NCBI GenBank assembly: GCA_964036295.1
Contig: OZ038472.1
Location: 12,458,068 to 12,522,067, forward strand
Source of the DNA: Plumapathes pennacea
Taxonomy: Eukaryota; Cnidaria; Anthozoa; Antipatharia; Myriopathidae
Direction of reading: 5' to 3'
Length of the DNA stretch: 64,000 bases
This document shows, piece after piece, positions 37,087-47,367 of the stretch. Each line of letters starts with the position of its first letter. Within the stretch, counting starts at the first letter, position 1. A program made the position numbers and the translations under genes. The notes beneath the pieces are model-generated. The model did no database searches. It was given only the letters and a program-made list of their open reading frames with translations, and was not told the DNA's origin.

Positions 37087-39389
37087 AAAGAACAAAGAAA
37101 AGAAGAAGGGAATATGGGAGGAAGATTAGGCTGATGGAGAAGGGAAAGAAGAGGGATTATAGGAGAGAAACTGGCGAGAAAGACTAAAAGAAAGAAGGAA
37201 TCAAGGCCAGAAGGAAATCTTAGGAAGGACTTAAGGAAAGAAAGGATATCAAGTACTAAGAATCCTGTTTCTCCTCCCTAGGCCCCCGGTCCGAGCAGAG
37301 TGGTCGACCAACAGATAAACAGAGCGTGCGCAGTCATTCTGGGATGGACCGTGAGTCTTTGCGCTCGAGACGGACGCGGAGGGATGGGTACGACTCCAGC
37401 AGCGGCTACAGCGAAGGAGACAGAAAGCACCGCAGGTATATTAACAGGGATTCATTATGATTCAGACACAATTAGTAAACCTTTTGACTGCTATTCTTCA
37501 ATGTCGAAAAGAATGTCCGTTAGGCAAAACGTGAACACTGCTATGAGACTATACTCATTGAGAACTTTCATTTGAATGGTCACACCTTTAGGTTTCATTT
37601 GACAGTTCAGGAGCTGGAAGTGTTTATTGCTATTTGGATTACTGCATTTGACTGTTTAGTCGTGAATTTTCATTAGGACTATCTAAATTACGACTAAATT
37701 TTGGTCTCGTAATTTTTGTTCAGAGATCCAACAGAGGGTTTACGAGCAGAACTTCAGAGACTGCGAACTCGTCTTGAAGACGAGGCGAGCGTGCGCACTG
37801 CCCAGGGCCAGCTGTACGACGACTTACGACGAAGATACGACGACCTGGAGCGAGAGGTGGCCCGACGAAATGCCGAGCAACAGTTGTCGGGGATGTACGA
37901 CAATCTTCGTAAAAAGTACGATGATCTTGCCAGGGAGCTGGGCCGAAGAACTCAAGAACCTCCCCAAGTAAATCCTTCGCCGCAGATGTACGAGGACTTA
38001 CGAAGTCGCCTCGAGAACTTGGCGAGGGAAGTCGACGCAGTCCGGAAACGTGACGAGGAAAGGCCGAGGGCAATACCCGTAACCCCTTCGGGAACCGTTC
38101 GGTTTTTGTGTCCGTTTTGCGGCGGATTTGGTGTCCATAGCCACGGGGAATATTTTTACCCAGGGTATGCTGATCCAGGGGTTTCGCCGCCCGGGCCAGT
38201 TCATCACGTGACGCCCAGGAGTTTCCACACTTCCGCAACACAAACTGCTCACACTTCTGGGCCAAGTGGAGTTCGCATTCGTCACCAAACCACTCCCGTC
38301 TCCACATCAGTACCTTTTCATTACGCGTGAGTTTTACGTTTTTTAATCGTTTCACTCCCAAGAGTGATCAAGTTCAATTTTCTCCTTTAGGTTCGACAGC
38401 ACAAATATATCATACAGTAAGGAGAACTTTGCTTTTGATACCTTGCTCAGATGACAGTTGATTAAACTATCAATTCTCACTACATCCCTCATACAATTTC
38501 CTCTTAAAAGGTTGGGAGAAACTGTATTTTGATTTGGGGAGTGAAAGGGTTGAACATTCTTCATCCAGTGAAACGAAATTGAAATCAAAGGAGCAAGTCG
38601 TAAAGTCTCTTGTCTCGTTTCAGTGTCTCTTCACCCGTGCATCACCACCATACTCAGACGTACCCAGGAACTACTGGCTCACCCACAGTGCACCACATAC
38701 ATCACCTTCCCGGCAGCACCCACGCGCGCCACACTGCTGATGCAGACAGCGAGGAATCGAGCAGCGAAGAAGAGTTGTCAAGAGTACGGAGGTCGGTACA
38801 GATAATTTTTACGGTTGTTTTCCGCGTAGCACGAGAGTTCTTTCCTTCATTTGTCCTTGCTCCATAATTCTCTCCCTTCTCCCTTTTTATCCGTTGCCTT
38901 CTCCTCTCTTCCGCCATCTTTCTTTCAGTTTCATCTAGTCCCCTCCTCCTCCTCGCCCCGCATTTGCTCGTTTCAGTGCACCTTCATCCCCCACCCCCTC
39001 CCCTCCTCTCCTCTCCCCTCCCCCCGGAGGGCCAAGGGCTACGCAGGCTATGTTGAAGCTTCCAAGTTCTTTTAATTAAAATGTGTATGTATGTGTGTGT
39101 AATGTGTTGTTTCTTAGCAGGCGACCAGTTCGACGACACCCCAGATACAGCAGACGAAGCAGAGGAAGTCAGTATGAAGACGAGGTAAGTTCCAACCTTT
39201 GAAGACATCAAAAGTTCCTCCGAAAACATAAATCGGACAATCTTGCTTCTTCTTCAGTTTGACGGCAGTGATCGCCTTCACCAGTCTCTCGACGAAGCAA
39301 ACCGAGCCGCTCGCCAAATGCAGAAACTCTCCAAGAGAATGCTCTCTTCTATCACGACCGACATTTTAAGGTCGACGAAGAGCAGGTGA
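20892..39389 (+). CDS. AKNA-like coiled-coil, Ser/Arg-rich protein (14 exons)
   Basis: Exons: 20892-21541, 23034-23076, 23902-24026, 24851-24920, 25504-25553, 29631-29710, 31076-31107, 33511-33740, 34149-35233, 37282-37435, 37724-38326, 38624-38791, 39121-39184, 39258-39389. All joins are GT-AG and keep phase, giving 1161 aa with a TGA at 39387-39389. Residues about 30-65 form a coiled coil with KYAQAENTIDQLRIGAK, which recalls AKNA (a centrosomal microtubule organiser); a second coil follows at about 145-205. Exons 8-10 are long, disordered and rich in Ser, Arg and Pro. Exon 11 has three YDDLRRRYDDLERE-type coiled repeats (about 870-945), then CPFCGGFGVHSHG (about 969), a possible zinc knuckle, and a His-rich stretch. 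The AKNA assignment rests on memory of the motif and is moderate; the gene model itself is strong. The ATG chosen is the first in the exon. Introns are full of MITEs. Confidence 0.85.
23500..23835. mobile_element. Nested inverted-repeat element with GTGGTGTGGACTC phrases
   Basis: 23500-23680 is a palindrome: ACTGGTTTGCCGTGGTGTGG...TTTACCACGATTTACG and its complement. To its right are TTACCACACTATTT and, near 23790, CAATCAGAGAGCGAGAAACT. A related copy lies at 57816-57990. It lies in intron 2 of the AKNA-like gene. Confidence 0.65.
24956..25107. mobile_element. Pogo/Tigger-like MITE
   Basis: 152 bp starting CAGTAGAACCCCGCTATCTT and ending with ACGGGTTCTACTG, flanked by TA on both sides. CAGTAGAACC ends with TA duplication are characteristic of pogo/Tigger MITEs. 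It lies in intron 4 of the AKNA-like gene. Confidence 0.8.
25600..25791. mobile_element. MITE family 2 (AACCCTTTCATTCCCAA ends), copy a
   Basis: About 192 bp beginning AACCCTTTCATTCCCAAGAG and ending AATGAAGGGTTAA. It shares AGAGAACTTGGCTTTTGATA and CAATTCCCACTACATC with copies at 38345-38551 and 61779-61987. Non-autonomous. Confidence 0.8.
25814..27859. mobile_element. 2.05-kb DNA element with 19-bp TIRs and eight internal GTTGCGGAGAGGACA motifs
   Basis: The element starts GGGTCATTCCACAGTATTT and ends with its exact complement. TTAC is present on both sides (25810-25813 and 27860-27863), a 4-bp target duplication. Inside are eight copies of a 13-15 bp motif: plus-oriented GTTGCGGAGAGGACA at 25995, 26327 and 26347; reversed at 26159, 27441, 27456, 27654 and 27821 (the last three with TCTTCTCC instead of TCCTCTCC). 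The last copy nearly abuts the right end. A frame at about 26575-26850 (with FDWPQIDEIDKVHATCVFYG) looks protein-like but does not form a full transposase. The element lies in intron 5 of the AKNA-like gene. A 4-bp duplication would fit Chapaev, Sola or Academ types; none is proven. Confidence 0.8.
26575..26852 (+). pseudogene. Unrecognised coding fragment inside the 2-kb element
   Basis: The frame runs about 92 codons to a TAA. It has no good ATG at its start (its only nearby Met is internal, before FDWPQIDEIDKV). Composition is protein-like (FYGPVRWQGNGPFETPDLEE), richer in G, P and W than the A+T-rich surroundings. It could be one exon of a transposase or a captured host fragment. I do not recognise the family. 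Confidence 0.4.
27864..29630. other. Rest of intron 5 of the AKNA-like gene
   Basis: No confirmed gene. It contains a CT-rich simple stretch (27900-28070), the 57-bp repeat and a poly-T run (28399-28418). A short frame opens with an ATG at 28895 (ASSTYFSDEWLTEDAEVMEI, stopped after 46 codons). That frame has an acidic, protein-like start and could be an alternative first exon, but nothing confirms it. Confidence 0.4.
28106..28162 (-). repeat. 57-bp repeat, inverted copy of 18809-18865
   Basis: Identical over 57 of 57 bases to the complement of 18809-18865, with no similarity on either side at one end. It starts ATTCAGTTCTTAAACACTCC. It lies in intron 5 of the AKNA-like gene, next to a CT-rich stretch. 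Confidence 0.85.
31124..31375. mobile_element. TTAA-type inverted-repeat element with GGCCTGGCAAAACG ends
   Basis: Left end GGCCTGGCAAAACGAGGACA follows TTAA (31127-31130); the right end TGTCATCGTTTTGCCAGGCC is followed by ATTAA. Internal phrases such as AACATTTGTTGCGGACAC and TGTTTCTGAAAAACTTCAGA are themselves inverted repeats. A half copy lies at 31605-31770. It lies just after exon 7 of the AKNA-like gene. Confidence 0.7.
31380..31596. mobile_element. TTAA-type MITE (family 3), full copy
   Basis: 217 bp with ends GGTGGTGTTACACTGGTCGA and CCAGTGTAACACCAGC, next to TTAA on the left and TTTA on the right. It is closely similar to 19535-19752. It separates the two pieces of the GGCCTGGCAAAACG element, which suggests a nested insertion. 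Confidence 0.8.
31605..31771. repeat. Half copy of the GGCCTGGCAAAACG element
   Basis: Carries CAGGAACATTTTTGTGTCCA, ATGTTTCGCACATGGCAAAA and the end phrase CATTTTGCCAGGTCTTAA, matching parts of 31124-31375. The left end is missing or replaced. Confidence 0.55.
31800..33510. other. Intron 7 of the AKNA-like gene, no gene seen
   Basis: No exon or known repeat could be supported apart from a poly-A run at 33301-33325. Short frames have no protein features. Confidence 0.4.
33794..33834. repeat. Poly-T run with shared GTGCACAACTATA flank
   Basis: About 40 T residues lie 50 bp after exon 8, followed by GTGCACAACTATAGTAAATG. A matching phrase (GTGTGCACAACTATACACCA) follows a shorter T run at 53350-53380. 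It may mark the poly(A) end of a retroposed sequence. Confidence 0.45.
36916..37259 (+). repeat. Long purine-rich tract with (GA)n core
   Basis: About 340 bp almost wholly A and G on the plus strand, including a pure (GA) run at about 37050-37082. It ends just before exon 10 of the AKNA-like gene. Such tracts can form triplex DNA. It carries no coding information. Confidence 0.8.
38345..38551. mobile_element. MITE family 2, copy b
   Basis: 207 bp running from TTAATCGTTTCACTCCCAAG to GGGGAGTGAAAGGGTTGA, in intron 11 of the AKNA-like gene only 19 bp after the exon. Shares the family core CAATTCTCACTACATC. Confidence 0.8.
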
Positions 39390-39598
39390 CGTGACTTGTT
39401 GTCACGTTATTCGTCTGACGTGGCGTATAACACATGACCAGACTACGCACTCCAAGATGCAGAAACTCTCCAAGAGAATGCTTTCTTCTGTCACGACGGC
39501 GACCGACATTTTAAGGTCGACGAAGCAGGTGACGTGACTGTTGTCACGTTACTCGTCTGACGTGGCGTATACCACGTGACCAGATCACGCACTCCAAG
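39318..39598 (+). repeat. Tandem duplication of the last-exon end of the AKNA-like gene
   Basis: Unit 1 (39318-39456) covers the last 23 codons, the stop and about 67 bp of 3' UTR. Unit 2 (39457-39598) repeats it with a few changes, including a 3-bp gain inside the former codons (ACGGCGACC). Both units end CACTCCAAGAT. Unit 2 lies after the stop, so it should be untranslated. It looks recent. Confidence 0.9.
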
Positions 39599-40515
39599 AT
39601 GGCGTCAGGAGCATCATGTGCTTCTTTAGTTTTGTTGACACGTGACCTTTCGCCCAGTGTGACTTTTCCAAAATGGTGCTATCTTTCTTTCACGTTTTCT
39701 ATTTTCGTTGGTGGTCTCCAGTTTTACATGTTGCTCAGAACGTAGCGAGTTTTATACACGTCGACTGGCCTTGTGTTTTCATTACAACGTTAAATTACTA
39801 ACACATGGCTTCTGATAGAGGTGCAAACCATGAAATCCTTAATTCTTACGCGTTTCCATGTGTTTGTACTACAAATTGCCGCAACTTTATATATTATTTT
39901 TATATGCACGCTGCACCTAAATCATTTACCATTGCCTGAAATAATATTGCTTCTCTCTTACGTCTAGGAATATAAATCCCTAAACTGAAGGCATCTTAGC
40001 CACTATCACAGAGCTCGTGTATCGACTTAAATTCAACGAGCTCGACGCACTGTGGAGGAATTATTTTTTACAGTCGAACCTCCACCGCCCAACGGTCAGT
40101 AAACTCTGTCCTCGGGTGGCTGCAGAGACGGCTCATGTCGTGGAATATCTAAAACGCTACTTAAGAAAGCATACTCCGTACGCGATCGACGTTCTTTATA
40201 GTGTGTTATCACTGTGTTGGTATACCCATTTAGGTATGTTTATATAAATTTTTATAATTATTTTATATTTTTTTCAGTTTCTTTTAGTCTCGTAACAAAT
40301 TTTATGATTTTACAAAAGTAGTTTATATTCTATGCAGGATGTAAAACAAAATCTTAATATATTTCGTTTTGCATGTGATAAAAATGTGTACCGCAAGTTG
40401 ATATTCGATATTTATATAAACTGAAAAGTGTGTTCAACCATGTAAAGTACTATCCTGGAATCCTGTTTTATCTTGCGCATTTATAGACGCAACGCGAGCG
40501 AATGTTCACGTACAA

Positions 40516-40521
40516 AATAAA
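40516..40521 (+). terminator. Possible polyadenylation signal of the AKNA-like gene
   Basis: AATAAA about 1.1 kb after the stop. It lies close to the end of the convergent ODR4 gene, so the 3' UTRs may nearly touch. Confidence 0.35.
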
Positions 40522-40602
40522 GCTATCCGACAGTTATTGTGGAAACTTAAAATAATCACATACCAGATACGTTATAGTGAAAGGCTCTTCCACGCAGAGT
40601 AC

Positions 40603-40608
40603 TTTATT
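40603..40608 (-). terminator. Polyadenylation signal of ODR4
   Basis: AATAAA on the minus strand, 112 bp after the ODR4 stop codon, a normal distance. Confidence 0.55.
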
Positions 40609-40719
40609 ATGTATATTTGAACTTTAGTCACATCTTTAATTGCTCGCACTATTTCCAGTCGACTTCCCACTATCTACTGAGCACGCCAAGCATCATGGTC
40701 GAGATATTAGTCACGTGAT

Positions 40720-43700
40720 TTATTCTCCCCATGCAAACGAGACTCCAGCGGCGATGACTGCAGTGAGAACTCCAATAACTGCGCCTGCGCAATGAGAAGA
40801 TTGAGACAAGCTTAGTATGGTTACTTTCTGAATTTCATTCTTTAGTGTCTGTGTGAAAGAGCTGCATAAATAGAAATGACACGCAAAGAGCTTTCTAGAA
40901 TGAACTAAGGGCAGTTTTCATATAATTATTGTTGAACTTATTCATGGATTGCTTTGGTTTTTGCGTTTAATATGCTGTGCTTTTGTAAGGGTGCAAACGA
41001 GTTTAGTTTCATTTATCGTCCAATGGCTGACAAAAGCGGATTGCAAGCAAGCCGTGGTGATGGCGTTTTCTCGCACTGCTGATTGGTTGGAAGTGCATTC
41101 TTGCAGCCTATGTGATTGGTTGTAAGTGTTTCTTACAGCCTCTGTGATTGGTTGGAAGTGCATTCTTGCAGCCTATGTGATTGGTGGTGTACTCACTTTG
41201 GTTTGGTTTTACAAGAAGTATTGCCGAAGCCAACGATGACAAATTTGAGTAATTACATAATTGACTGACCTATGAGTCTCTTTCGAGAGCTACTGCCTTG
41301 TCTATCCTCCGCGGAAACTCCACTTGTACGTGTGCTTTCCAACTTCATCTCTGACTCAAACTGTTCAACAATGCTCTGCACTGTGCTTTCATCTGCCACA
41401 AGAAAAATATAAACTACAGTTGAAGCGTGAGCGGACACCCTTGGGAAGCAGAATGGGTGTCGGTTGGAACTGTCCGCTTACGAGAATGTGTAAATACAGA
41501 GTTTGACTGAGCTAGAGTTCAAACGGGGTTTCGCACCAGGCGTCCGTAAGTAGAGCTGTCCGCTTACGAGAGTGTCCGCCCAGAGAGCTTTGATTACTGT
41601 ATCGAATGATATTCAAAGAGGGTAGCAATTGATTAAAACATTTAGAAGTCATTATATTCTACAAGTCGGACCAATTTCCCCGCACGTTTAAATACACTTT
41701 AAATTGAATATAATGGCCAAATATTGCTGTTGTCATGCATTGGAGAACACTGCGAAACCTTTACAGATATTTGACAAGTTACAAGTTCATCTAGTGGTGA
41801 AATTGGAATAATGGTCCGACTCATAAAAAATGCACGTGTAAATCTTTATTGGATTAGTCCCAGACTTGCATTTGCGTTTGCCATTTTCTACGGAGTCCTA
41901 TGGACTGGTAATTACCTGGGAATGTTTCAGGGCTTTCTAGGTCACTTTCATTTGGTGAGACATCCAGTAACTCGGACAACCTGTCCACTGAGTCCTGTAA
42001 AAAGATCATTCTGTCAGTTGAAACAATGGTGACCACGACGATGGTGATGGAAATGGTAGACTTGGTGATGGTGATTTACCTGTATGGTTTCGTCCTGAAA
42101 CACATAGTCGCATACGCTAAGCGGACCATCATTCAAGGGAGCAAACACACGTTTGGGTAGAGTCCAAGTCGAAGAAATATCCTCTGGAGGAGAAAAAATA
42201 ACGTTTACTAGAAATTGAATGCGCAAAATATTGTGACGGATCACGGATCTCCCCCTGTAACTGCACGACTGTGCAGTCGCGTTAGCTTTCAACACGCTAA
42301 CACGCCCTGCTGACGTAATTAGTTATACTCTAGATTTAGTTTGCTAGTTCATTCTATTACGTGATATTAATAGGTGGGGTTTTGCGTACCGGGTCTGCCG
42401 TTCCCTTTAATGAATTATTGTCTATAGTTAGTAACCCTCTTACGTAAATATAGCGTATAACTAGTGTTTAGTTAGTTAGGTTTTGAGTTGTAGTACTCGT
42501 CCAATAAATCTTATCGGTCTCGTCGAGTCTCTGCTCGTTTACTCTACAAATCTCGGTCTGTTACTCAATATGTACACTGTGAACAAAACGTCGCACCATC
42601 ATGCCTTTCTTCTTGACTGTCCAAAACATCGTCGCACAGAACTTGGCATCGTGACAGGACACTTCTTACCACATCATATTTGACAGCCTGACAAGGAAAG
42701 GGCAAACAGCAAATAAATACATCAAAACGCTTTGAAAAAAGGCGCGAGAAGAAGAAGGACGTGATTAATCACGCCATGTTCTTGATAAAAGAACCCTGCA
42801 TTTTGTTGGCTAAGATATTGGGAATTTGGGGGGAAGAATTTCATTAACTCTGAATCTGAATCGGGCAACCGGATCCTGGTGTATGCACCTGTATTGCCTC
42901 TTTGACGGTAGCTTTTTGGTTCACACAAGCTTTAGAGTGAATAGCTCCACATAAAGATAAGCTAGCTGCAGAGGTTGTTTGTGCAGCTTTCACACTGCTG
43001 TTTCCCTGAAAAAAAAAAAAAAAAAGAAAAATCCTCAAGCTTCGAGGTATTATACACAATATCGTCAGTATGTAAGGGTCCGTCCATACGGCCAGGAATT
43101 TAGAGTTAATCTCAGATCGATCAACAAGTAGCTAAATGTTGTGAGCTGGTTGCAGTGAACAGTTTCCTTAGATTGAATCTTAATGATTTTTCGACACTAT
43201 GAACAAAGATTCAGATCGTCTTACTGTTATTCAGTCGAACTCTTTTAACCGACCATTTGTCTTTTCTGTAGATTGGAAACCTGCGAGAACTACTGTGTTT
43301 TAGACTTCGTCGGCTTGAAAATAAAACGTAGAAAGCTATTAAAAAACAAGTTTCGAGCGTACATGTAAATAGCTCTTCGTTGGAACCAGTCCAAATAATT
43401 GAGCAACAAATTTACTGATAACATTTCATCTGTACAATGTAGTTACGACCCTGTAGCTATCCTTCGTATAGTGAAAGTATAGTTACTGACATCGTTTCGT
43501 TTGAGGGATTGTGGGCCGCTAGCTGGCAGTTTGAAAACTTGCCTGTTGGATATATATATCGATTTTATGCACTGGAACACTTCTTGACAAACCAGAGCTG
43601 GACTTTCCCTGTAACAAAGATAAACTGTTAAAAAATCTTCCTCTACTTCGTCAGGCCGGGAACATGTCGGGAACTCAGAAAGTCAAGCAATTTAATTGGT

Positions 43701-44696
43701 GCAAGTTAAAGACAAATTGAACATTAGGTTGTCAATGTTACGATAGTCCAGGTGAGAGGTAATCTTCATAAAGACTTGATGTTGTAGATGACTCAAACGT
43801 TTCGACTACCTGTGAGTTATAAAAGTCGAGACCGTGAAGATGTTTCGTCACATTAAGAACAGTGATGCTAATACCTGCCGCTTCTCTGTAGTTTGAGGTA
43901 CTAGTAGCTGATCTTCTTGTCTGAACTGGTCATTAACAGTGCACATACTGAATGCAATCCCTTGTAAACTTGACTGCAGACCGCTCTGAAAAGAATAAAA
44001 CAGGATGCATATAAAATGCTTTGTAGGGTTTTCAAATGTGTGTCATTTTACTGCATTTAATATACAATTTTGAAACCCTGGATGATGATCACTTTAACCC
44101 TGACTTATTATGATAAACTTGTTTGTTTGATGAGCTGAAACTCTTTATGCACATTTGGCCTAGACTAAACATTTTATTACTTTATATGGTAACAAAAAGA
44201 AGTAGAATGATCAGAATGACCCACTTTCTACATTTTTATCTAAAATAACAAGAAAAGATACAATATTTACAAAAATTAATTAATTAAAACTACAGCTTAT
44301 CAGAAAGCAATATTTGTACAAAAAAAAGTTAATCCCTGTGATATTAAACCTACCGTTATCTGAGTTTGAAGACTTGCTCTTTCTATCTTTTGTGGGACAT
44401 TAATATACACATTAAGATTTACGGAAGCCTCTAGTTTGTGCCATCTGGAAATGAATGATTGAATCTTGAATTCCGCTGGAGATACTGTGGACTGGAAAAG
44501 ATATACAAGACAACTAGGGTCAATGTAATTATTGTCACTTACATTTCTATCTGACAAAAACTGGGCATCATATAGAACTTGGCACAGTTTCAAATTGCTT
44601 TTGCTTACAAATACTTACTACACTATGTACTGTACACCCCATGAGTTAAGACGTGTACCATCTACTTTTCATCATATTTTAATCACCCCTTCTTAA

Positions 44697-44729
<33 letters not shown>

Positions 44730-46211
44730 CCTGAAGACGATGCTAATGTTCTTATGAAGAATGTTAGGAAAATGAGTAGCATGTAGATATAGTTTCATTA
44801 ATTCACTTTAAGTTTTATTTTAATGTTACTGAATGCCTCTGCATTTTATTTTTCTTAAAATGTACACACCTTAGGATCTGATGCATCCAGACTTCGACAT
44901 GTAATTCTGAAGTTAGCTGATGTAAGAAAGCAGAACTCAAGAAACAAGTAAAGAGCATGCACTGTATAGAGACACTAGGTATTCCCTGCTATTCACCCAT
45001 CCAAGCCCCCTGTCCGACCAGACTTAACTTGCAAATTTGTCAATGTTTAATAGTTATATGACAATAGAGAGCATTAAATGACAACTTTCCCATAGTTTAC
45101 AGAGGGTCGCAAACTAATAGTTTATAGTGCATGATATATGTAAAGGAGCAGACTGCACATGCATGCATTCCATTTGAAAAATATATAAACAGAGACAACT
45201 TACTGTTAACAATTCCACTCACAGTAAACTTTATCAATCATATACTGTATACTATAAATTTTATAAATAAATATTTATATCAGTTGCTCAAGATGAAAGC
45301 TGACTAACTTTGCCTTATATATGGTATTCTTGCACACATAAACATCATTCAATATTTCCTTCTTGAAGGATACTTCTTCGTCTGTGAACATATCTGCAGT
45401 ATAATTCTACTGTTGTTTTGGTCCTGAGCGTCAAAGTAGGCAGCAGCTTTACGAAACACAGCTTTGTGAATGGCGAAAATCAGGTTTCGCAGTTTGGGCT
45501 GCACCTTGTTCAACATGTCTGGAGGCCCAAAAGCAAAGATGCCAATCACATCTACTCCACCAATAAGCATCCTTGAAACCTGCAGTGTAACGGATTAAAT
45601 AGATATATTATAAAAATATCAAAAGTTAGTGTGATGGTTACTGCCTACTGTAGACCTTACCTGATGAGCATGTTCGACAACCCAGCCATCATCTATTTCT
45701 TCTGCTGTATCTCCATTCTTTCCTAAAATGTTCCATAAATAAATACCAAAAGATCAAAAGATGATAATCTGATGATAACATATATATGATAATATATGGC
45801 GTATTTTATAACTCACCAGCATTCTCTGATTGTTCTGGAGTTCTTGCTAAATGTACCACATAGTCTCTCTGAGAAGATACCTAAAACAAGTTCATTTCCT
45901 TTATATTTAAACAGTCCCACTCTAACGAAATTACCAAAACTTAAAAATTTTCACGAAGAAAATCAAGATAACAGGAGTTACAATAAGACAGAGACCATGG
46001 CGAAAAAATGGTATCTTCCTCTAGTAATCGCTGATGAAAATCTGATCGTGATATTTAGAATTTGGATTGAGCGATGAATCATCATCTTAATACTGAAATC
46101 TTTACGCAGCCTTACCTGACCAATAACAAGTCCGATCTGCCATTTGCAAGCACCATAAAGAGAGGATATGTACTCTTCAACGTTATCTTCAGCTACAACA
46201 GTTCTGCCCAT
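40720..46211 (-). CDS. ODR4: ODR4 homologue (GPCR-folding ER membrane protein)
   Basis: ODR4 is a tail-anchored ER protein. In C. elegans it acts with ODR-8/UFSP2 in maturation and trafficking of a subset of GPCRs. Exons (minus strand): 46211-46116, 45880-45817, 45722-45661, 45579-45374, 44906-44870, 44491-44354, 43985-43875, 43608-43543, 43005-42889, 42687-42597, 42183-42080, 41994-41916, 41392-41270, 40784-40720, all in phase, giving 452 aa against about 454 in mammals. Family marks: MGRTVVAEDNVEEYISSL at the N-terminus, RDYVVHLARTP, IDDGWVVEHAHQVSRMLIGG, the region with KRVFAPLNDGPLSVCDYVF, and a C-terminal anchor (AVIGVLTAVIAAGVSF) followed by only a few residues. Intron 8 has a GC donor (CAG/GCAAGT) instead of GT. 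Introns hold two MITEs. It diverges from RPL28, 1.16 kb away. Confidence 0.94.
40908..41210. mobile_element. Diverged MITE with internal tandem repeat, ODR4 intron 13
   Basis: Shares the phrases CTCGCACTGCTGATTGG, GATTGCTTTGGTTTTtGCGTTT and GTGATTGG with the element at 850-1167. Inside it, TGATTGGTTGGAAGTGCATT...CAGCCTATG is repeated about three times (41080-41190). Terminal repeats are decayed. Confidence 0.6.
41417..41599. mobile_element. Tc1/mariner-pogo type MITE, ODR4 intron 12
   Basis: 183 bp starting CAGTTGAAGCGTGAGCGGAC and ending GCTTTGATTACTG, flanked by TA on both sides. Contains GTCCGCTTACGAGA twice. Confidence 0.65.
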
Positions 46212-47367
46212 GTTAATTCACTCCCTGATCAACCATCAAGTAAAGTCCCGTCAGAACCCCATTCGATCCGCCATGTTGTTTCTATCACTTTGTCCCAGGC
46301 TTCCTCGGTTAGTTGCCCCCCTGCGTAGGTGACTCATGCGCAGTAGTTCGTCCTCTCACGCGTGGTCGCCATTTGAGGTGAGCGAAATTTTGAACTTCCA
46401 CTAAAATTACCCTCTTTTTGTCGTGATATGGCCATCTTCGATTAAAACAAACCGCAAAAATGAAATGCTACTAAATAAAGGATCTAGTAATCAAATATTC
46501 TTGTGCTTATCGACTTTCTCTGCTGTGGAAAAAGGCCTATCTTTTGGCGTTTTGCTTCTATGTCTTTTGAGCGTTTTAGTCGAGAACTGGCGATGATATA
46601 TTTCCTGGGTTTGTATGCCGGGTTGCGGATATTTTGCTTTTTGATCTTCAGTGTTGGTTTAGTAGCACCATTGTTCAACGCCACAAATTCGAAATTTCTT
46701 AATTCTTGAACTTCGGTGATTTTCAATGATTATACACTGTATAAAAGGTATGGCCTTTTTGTGTGTCACTTAAAGTCGTGACGCTTATGGACATCGAGAA
46801 AAATTGCAGTATTTACGTTTGAAATTATCTTATAAAACAATAATTGCAGTTTTGGACGAAGATGACAGTTTATAAAGAGTTAAATAGAAGTTGACTGGTG
46901 AACACCAGCTACATGTAGCTTTATATAGCCAAGGCATTCTGGTTTAACTGTGAAGTTTTAAGTGTGATTAATTTTTTGTTGATGTTGTTGTTGTTGTTTT
47001 TGGAGGTAATTCTTTCATCAACTTCTCGAACCATTGTGATTGAGTGTGAGGGGTGCAAACACAAGCAAACAATTGAATTCTCAGTTTCATAATGTCTCGG
47101 CCCCATACTTGTGAGGTTGTGAGGTTCGTTTGTGGTTGGACATGATTTGACTTGACATTATTTGACCAATCATGTATTGCAATAACAGCCCATCTAAGAA
47201 TAGAGAACCAATCAGGAACAAGGTATACTGCCTCATGCATGGAAACGAGATCCTCATCTTATGCTCCCAGAAGTTTATGTGTCCTACTCTCTCACTCACT
47301 TAATCCTATGCAACGGGAGATTGACAAAATAACATCTTGTCGTTGTTGCTGCTGACAGGTTAGAAAG
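46212..47367. other. Divergent intergenic region between ODR4 and RPL28
   Basis: Both genes fire outward from this 1.16-kb stretch, so it must hold two promoters or one shared one. Near RPL28 is a pyrimidine-rich phrase (CCTACTCTCTCACTCACTT, about 47281-47300) that may mark a 5' TOP start, followed by an apparent acceptor (GCTGCTGACAG) just before the ATG. No TATA box stands out. Open frames here look like chance. Confidence 0.4.
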
